Positions 18,304-21,553 of a DNA stretch of 21,553 bases are shown in pieces. The DNA comes from Thermoanaerobacterales bacterium UBA4877 (GTDB lineage Bacteria; Bacillota; Thermoanaerobacteria; Thermoanaerobacterales; UBA4877), in NCBI GenBank assembly GCA_002399345.1, contig DHDL01000002.1:1-21553 (forward strand), in the 5' to 3' direction. Below the pieces are notes generated by a model. The model made no database searches. It was given only the letters and a program-made list of their open reading frames with translations, and had not been told where the DNA came from. Every line of letters starts with the position of its first letter. The stretch's first letter is position 1. The position numbers and the translations under genes were made by a program.

Positions 18304-18358
18304 AGTGTCTTGGAAGCCCCGCTAATTCCGGATACTAAATTATTCTGGAGGGAAAAGA
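18304..18358 (+). promoter_or_regulatory. Possible L13-type leader before rplM
   Basis: Between the predicted start and rplM two competing short hairpins can be drawn. GGAA (18312-18315) can pair with TTCC (18326-18329). Alternatively TCCGG (18327-18331) can pair with CTGGA (18345-18349), which covers part of the GGAGGG ribosome binding site at 18347-18352. Ribosomal L13 leaders are known in Bacillota, but I cannot match this one to the described consensus. The stems are only 4-5 pairs, so this stays tentative. Confidence 0.3.
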
Positions 18359-18796
18359 ATGCAGAGCACATATATAGCTAAGCCGCAGGAAGTAAAAAGA
18401 GGCTGGTATGTTATAGATGCAACAGATAAGCCGCTGGGCAGATTAGCCAGCGAGGTCGCTAAGATATTGACCGGCAAGAACAAGCCGATTTATACACCTC
18501 ATGTTGATACAGGGGATTATTGTATAGTAATAAATGCTGAAAAAGTTTTGCTTACAGGTAAAAAGCTTGATAATAAAATTTATAGGCATTATTCCGGATA
18601 TCCGGGTGGCCTAAAGGAAACTCCATACAGGGCAATGATTGCCAAAAAACCTGAATTTGTCATATATGAAGCAGTAAGGGGCATGATGCCCAAAAACCGG
18701 CTGGGTAGAAAAATGATAAAGAAATTAAAGGTATACAAGGGCTCGGAGCATAAGCATGAAGCTCAGAAACCACAACCTATAGAGCTACACATATAA
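18359..18796 (+). CDS. rplM: 50S ribosomal protein L13
   Basis: L13 is an early 50S assembly protein. The 145-residue product contains [36 protein letters not shown], and [10 protein letters not shown] followed by the late [19 protein letters not shown] block. The ATG at 18359 follows GGAGGG by six bases. It forms a two-gene unit with rpsI, which starts 12 bases downstream, the near-universal pairing. Confidence 0.97.
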   Translation: MQSTYIAKPQEVKRGWYVIDATDKPLGRLASEVAKILTGKNKPIYTPHVDTGDYCIVINAEKVLLTGKKLDNKIYRHYSGYPGGLKETPYRAMIAKKPEFVIYEAVRGMMPKNRLGRKMIKKLKVYKGSEHKHEAQKPQPIELHI

Positions 18797-18808
18797 GGAG
18801 GGATACGA

Positions 18809-19198
18809 ATGGCAGCTTATTATTATGGAACGGGTAGAAGGAAAAATGCTGTAGCCAAGGTAAGATTATATCCCGGCACCGGTAATTTTACCGTTAACGG
18901 AAAGACCCTGGACGAATACTTCGGCCTGGAGACGCTAAAGCAGATTATACGGCAGCCTTTGGAACTTACTGATTCTATTAATAGATTCGATATAGTAGTG
19001 GAAGTAGCAAGCGGCGGACTTTCCGGCCAGGCCGGCGCCATAAGGCACGGCATAGCGCGTGCATTAGTCGAGGCTCAGCCTGATCTTAGGTCAGCCGTTA
19101 AAAAGGCAGGTTTTTTAACCCGTGACCCGAGAATGAAGGAAAGAAGAAAGTATGGCTTGAAAAAGGCCAGAAAAGCACCACAGTTCTCAAAGAGATAG
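18809..19198 (+). CDS. rpsI: 30S ribosomal protein S9
   Basis: S9 is a head protein whose basic C-terminal tail reaches the P-site tRNA. The 129-residue product opens with [20 protein letters not shown], has [18 protein letters not shown] and ends with the conserved [12 protein letters not shown]; the terminal arginine contacts tRNA in known structures. AAGGAGGG precedes the ATG. A terminator follows 10 bases after the stop. Confidence 0.97.
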   Translation: MAAYYYGTGRRKNAVAKVRLYPGTGNFTVNGKTLDEYFGLETLKQIIRQPLELTDSINRFDIVVEVASGGLSGQAGAIRHGIARALVEAQPDLRSAVKKAGFLTRDPRMKERRKYGLKKARKAPQFSKR

Positions 19199-19208
19199 AT
19201 TATACGGA

Positions 19209-19239
19209 AAGGCGAGCATTTATATGCCCGTCTTTTTTT
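19209..19239 (+). terminator. Intrinsic terminator after rpsI
   Basis: GGCGAGCAT (19211-19219) pairs with ATGCCCGTC (19224-19232), with one A-C mismatch and one G-U pair. Flanking A and T bases extend the stem, and a run of seven T (19233-19239) follows. It ends the rplM-rpsI transcript and marks the boundary of the accessory region. Confidence 0.8.
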
Positions 19240-19354
19240 AATGCTTATTATTAAATATAATTAAAGGAATTTTACTGAAAATGCCGAAACATTATTTATT
19301 GCAATATAAACCACTTAATCTGATTGTGTGATTACAATAGGAGATGGGGTTTGA

Positions 19355-20527
19355 ATGATTAACTTAATAACAACAGTTGGGACTTCACTTTTTAGAAATT
19401 ATGGGATAGCGAGTAATGATGAGAATTATAAATGTATGGGAGACAAACCTTACGAGTGCTATCAAGAATATCTAAATGAATCAAAACAAGTTGAAAGGGC
19501 TATCATCAGTTTTTATGATAATAAGGATAGTACAGACGACATTTCAGCGGAGATAAAAACTACAAAAAAAGTTAAAGAATCTTTAAATGCAGATATAGAT
19601 GTATACCTGCTGGCCGCCGATACGATCATTTCGTGCCTGGCTGCAAACATTATAAAGTATTTTTTGGAAAAAGATGATATCAGAGTTCATTTTAATCCTG
19701 AACTGTATGTCATTAAAGGTTTACAGGTGCAGAATAGAAAAAAGTTTATAAATGAAGGATTAAGCAATTTGATTACAAGAGTTAATACCATATTGAAGGA
19801 AAATAACCCCGGCAATGTGGCCTTTAATATATCTGGTGGTTATAAAGTCACCATACCGTACTTTACACTTATGGCCCAGATAAATAGGTGCAGCACATAT
19901 TATACTTTTGAAAATACTGAAGAACTCATAGAAATACCTGCTGCACCAATAAGTATCAATGATGAAATGTTTAATAAATATAGAAAGGAATTTGAAGAAT
20001 TAAGTTCATATATTAATGACTATGATAGATGGAAAAATAATCATCATGAATTTACAAACATAGCTAAATCATGTATTGAAACATATGGTAATATAGCAAG
20101 CTTGTCTCCTATCGGCGAGATTTTATGGGGTAACTATAAAAATAAGTATGTTAGTTTTTTTGCAACGGATGAGGTTGTTGGAAAGATAAAAGAAAATAAA
20201 GAGCTTGCTAATAAATTGCTAAAGATATTAGGTAATGAAGAAATACGTAAAAGAAAAACTGAGAAAAAAGGAAAACATCTGGTTTATGATGACGGAAATA
20301 ATGGATTTAGGATTATTTATATTGATCATGATGATAAGATATATGTCTATGCTGCTTTTGATCATGAACCTGATGAGTTAAAATTTCTTGATGATCCTAA
20401 GCAAAGTAATAAGATGGAGGATTATGATTTCGAGTATTATGCAATAAATAAACAAGCACTTACTTCAGGAAAAAGTGATTGGCTTGAAAAGCCACCCCTC
20501 CTGCCACCATTCCGCCGGCGGACATAG
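19355..20527 (+). CDS. CARF-RelE-like effector (Cami1-type, cyclic oligoadenylate responsive)
   Basis: A 390-residue protein. Residues 1 to about 185 look like a CARF (CRISPR-associated Rossmann fold) domain of the Csx1/Csm6/APE2256 type, with an N-terminal TTVGTSLFRN loop (6-15) and the NISGGYKVTIPY motif (158-169). Such domains bind cyclic oligoadenylate made by type III CRISPR complexes. Residues about 186-262 form a charged, mainly helical linker that could include the winged helix seen in Cami1. Residues about 263-345 resemble RelE mRNA interferases: KYVSFFATDEVVGKI, a helix, then paired strands GFRIIYIDHDDKIYVYAAFDH. Known CARF-RelE proteins cleave mRNA in the ribosomal A site once activated by cA4; that this one does so is inference. 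The last ~12 codons (from about 20489) are antisense to a transporter remnant, so the native C-terminus may be altered. AGGAG at 19339 precedes the ATG. A TATAAT at 19256-19261 lacks a good -35. No cas gene lies in view. Confidence 0.78.
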   Translation: MINLITTVGTSLFRNYGIASNDENYKCMGDKPYECYQEYLNESKQVERAIISFYDNKDSTDDISAEIKTTKKVKESLNADIDVYLLAADTIISCLAANIIKYFLEKDDIRVHFNPELYVIKGLQVQNRKKFINEGLSNLITRVNTILKENNPGNVAFNISGGYKVTIPYFTLMAQINRCSTYYTFENTEELIEIPAAPISINDEMFNKYRKEFEELSSYINDYDRWKNNHHEFTNIAKSCIETYGNIASLSPIGEILWGNYKNKYVSFFATDEVVGKIKENKELANKLLKILGNEEIRKRKTEKKGKHLVYDDGNNGFRIIYIDHDDKIYVYAAFDHEPDELKFLDDPKQSNKMEDYDFEYYAINKQALTSGKSDWLEKPPLLPPFRRRT

Positions 20528-20720
20528 CCGTATGGGTTACATTTACCTCATTTAGGTTCGTGCTACCCAATGCCTTCAAAACAGTTAATGAAAGAATAGC
20601 CACAAATATGGTAGGCCATGGCAGAGCACCCATGCGCAGGGCAACATACATAGAACTGGTGGTAATAAGTGCAGATCCCAGCGCACCGAGTATCATACCG
20701 CGGAGTGTAAATTGATCAAC
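20490..20720 (-). pseudogene. Remnant of an OPT-family oligopeptide transporter gene (N-terminus only)
   Basis: On the minus strand, codons from 20720 down to about 20490 encode VDQFTLRGMILGALGSALIT, followed by TSSMYVALRMGALPWP, LGSTNLNEVNVTHTAMSAGG and MVAGGVAF. This is the N-terminal part of OPT transporters, large membrane proteins of well over 500 residues. After GGVAF the similarity stops abruptly, and the frame runs through 11 unrelated bases of codons (QANHFFLK) to a stop at 20460. The place where a start codon is expected reads GTT (20718-20720); the first ATG is at 20696. At most about 80 residues survive, so the gene is certainly broken. The break coincides with the 3' end of the CARF gene. 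Confidence 0.82.
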
Positions 20721-20933
20721 CCCCTGTATTGACAGCTGTTTATATCAGCTATTGTATCATAAAACTTTACCTATTGTTATTGAAAATTTAGTTATATTCT
20801 ACTGTCATAACAATCACTTGTCAATACTTTAACAATAAATTATGTGCTGTTTGGCAGGAATAACAAATTTTATGTTGTATTAATAAAGTAAGAGGAAACA
20901 AATGCAGTTAATAATTATTAGGGGGGATAGCTA
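20528..20933. other. Gap between the CARF gene and fhs
   Basis: This 406-base stretch holds most of the antisense OPT remnant (to about 20720), then AT-rich sequence with the minus-strand promoter at 20796-20824. An inverted repeat, AGCTG/CAGCT with seven bases between (near 20734-20751), is too short to call. A plus-strand promoter for fhs must lie between about 20825 and 20920; TTGGCA at 20851-20856 is a possible -35, but no well-spaced -10 was found. I see no other gene, RNA or CRISPR repeat here. Confidence 0.6.
20796..20824 (-). promoter_or_regulatory. Promoter of the OPT remnant, pointing toward the CARF gene
   Basis: On the minus strand TTGACA (20819-20824) and TAGAAT (20796-20801) are separated by exactly 17 bases, a near-perfect vegetative promoter. 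Transcription would start near 20789, cross the OPT remnant and continue antisense into the 3' end of the CARF gene, with no clear terminator between. Confidence 0.65.
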
Positions 20934-21553
20934 TTGAATACAGATATTGAAATAGCACAGAAAGCAAAGATGAAACCCATTAAAGAAATAGCGGAAGGCC
21001 TGGGACTCACGGAGGACGATATAGAACTATACGGAAAGTATAAGGCAAAGGTCAGCCTTAATGTAATGGACAAACTTAAGGATAAACAGGACGGAAAGCT
21101 TATCCTGGTTACTGCAATCAACCCGACACCGGCAGGAGAGGGGAAGACCACAATCACTGTGGGTCTGGGCCAGGCCTTAAACCGGCTGGGCAAGAAGGCC
21201 GTGATCGCGCTTCGTGAACCGTCATTAGGCCCCAGCTTTGGCATAAAGGGAGGAGCGGCAGGCGGCGGTTATTCCCAGGTGATACCTATGGAGGATATAA
21301 ACCTCCACTTTACCGGAGACATACATGCTGTTACCACAGCTCACAACCTGCTCTCCGCTATAATCGATAACCATATGCAGCAAGGTAACGAGCTGGGCAT
21401 AGACCCTCGGAGGATCACATGGAAGAGAGTAATGGACATGAACGACAGGGCGCTGAGACATATAGTGGTCGGCCTGGGCGGTAAGCCGAACGGGGTGCCG
21501 AGGGAGGATGGATTTGACATATCCGTCGCCTCCGAGGTCATGGCTATACTTTG
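20934..21553 (+). CDS. fhs: Formate-tetrahydrofolate ligase, N-terminal part (cut by window end)
   Basis: Fhs joins formate to tetrahydrofolate with ATP, giving 10-formyl-THF for purine synthesis, and is a step of the Wood-Ljungdahl methyl branch. The visible 206 codons start [21 protein letters not shown] and contain the nucleotide-binding TPAGEGKT (65-72). Also present are [20 protein letters not shown], the region [20 protein letters not shown], and [20 protein letters not shown]. The full protein is usually about 556 residues, so the remainder lies beyond the window. The start is TTG 20934, seven to eight bases behind GGGGGGAT; the family N-terminus agrees and no in-frame ATG lies close by. 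Confidence 0.95.
   Translation, partial: MNTDIEIAQKAKMKPIKEIAEGLGLTEDDIELYGKYKAKVSLNVMDKLKDKQDGKLILVTAINPTPAGEGKTTITVGLGQALNRLGKKAVIALREPSLGPSFGIKGGAAGGGYSQVIPMEDINLHFTGDIHAVTTAHNLLSAIIDNHMQQGNELGIDPRRITWKRVMDMNDRALRHIVVGLGGKPNGVPREDGFDISVASEVMAIL

Noticed and set aside
20481..20493. Short palindrome GGCTT-GAA-AAGCC at the junction of CARF gene and OPT remnant, possibly a transposon end
   Set aside because: Only five pairs, with no matching copy at the left side of the island and no target duplication; half of it appears to belong to the OPT sequence itself.
19578..20527. An R-x4-H pair (R225, H230) in the effector that might suggest a HEPN ribonuclease as in Csx1/Csm6
   Set aside because: The segment lies in the linker, and the C-terminal domain shows alternating beta strands instead of the all-helical HEPN fold. 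RelE-like is the better reading, though structure prediction should confirm.
20729..20757. TTGACA at 20729-20734 on the plus strand as a promoter for fhs
   Set aside because: At 17 bases the -10 reads TTGTAT, a poor match, and the site is about 200 bases from fhs, within the leader of the OPT remnant.
19199..20933. Search for a CRISPR array or leader near the CARF gene
   Set aside because: No 25-40 base repeat recurs on either strand in this region or elsewhere in the window.

Overview
The window is a stretch of chromosome from a low-GC Gram-positive bacterium (Bacillota, most likely class Clostridia). The gene order is the fused S10-spc-alpha ribosomal operon followed by ecfA1-ecfA2-ecfT-truA-rplM-rpsI. 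That order, the strong AAAGGAGG-type ribosome binding sites, the frequent TTG and GTG starts, the zinc (type Z) form of S14 and the small KOW protein between map and infA all fit Clostridia. I cannot name the genus from sequence alone.

Bases 72-14998 carry one tightly packed plus-strand operon: rpsJ, rplC, rplD, rplW, rplB, rpsS, rplV, rpsC, rplP, rpmC, rpsQ, rplN, rplX, rplE, rpsN (type Z), rpsH, rplF, rplR, rpsE, rplO, secY, adk, map, a KOW-domain gene, infA, rpmJ, rpsM, rpsK, rpsD, rpoA and rplQ. It encodes both ribosomal subunits plus a protein translocase subunit, adenylate kinase, methionine aminopeptidase, initiation factor IF-1 and the RNA polymerase alpha subunit. rpmD (L30) is missing from its usual place between rpsE and rplO. 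A clear intrinsic terminator closes the operon at about 15004-15034.

Bases 15058-18272 hold the shared energising module of ECF vitamin/metal transporters (two ATPases and EcfT) and the tRNA pseudouridine synthase truA, joined by overlaps or very short gaps. A near-consensus promoter overlaps the truA stop codon and drives rplM-rpsI through a short leader that may fold over the rplM ribosome binding site. A second intrinsic terminator follows rpsI.

Bases 19199-20933 are the accessory part. A 390-residue gene has an N-terminal CARF domain (Csx1/Csm6/APE2256-like sensor of cyclic oligoadenylate) and a C-terminal region resembling RelE mRNA interferases, so it looks like a CARF-RelE (Cami1-type) effector of type III CRISPR signalling. 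No CRISPR array or cas gene lies in the window. The gene's last dozen codons run into an antisense remnant of an OPT-family oligopeptide transporter gene, of which only the N-terminal ~80 codons and an apparently intact promoter survive. This suggests that the CARF gene arrived by replacing most of that transporter gene.

From 20934 to the end the window holds the first 206 codons of fhs (formate-tetrahydrofolate ligase), a one-carbon/Wood-Ljungdahl enzyme, which resumes housekeeping sequence.
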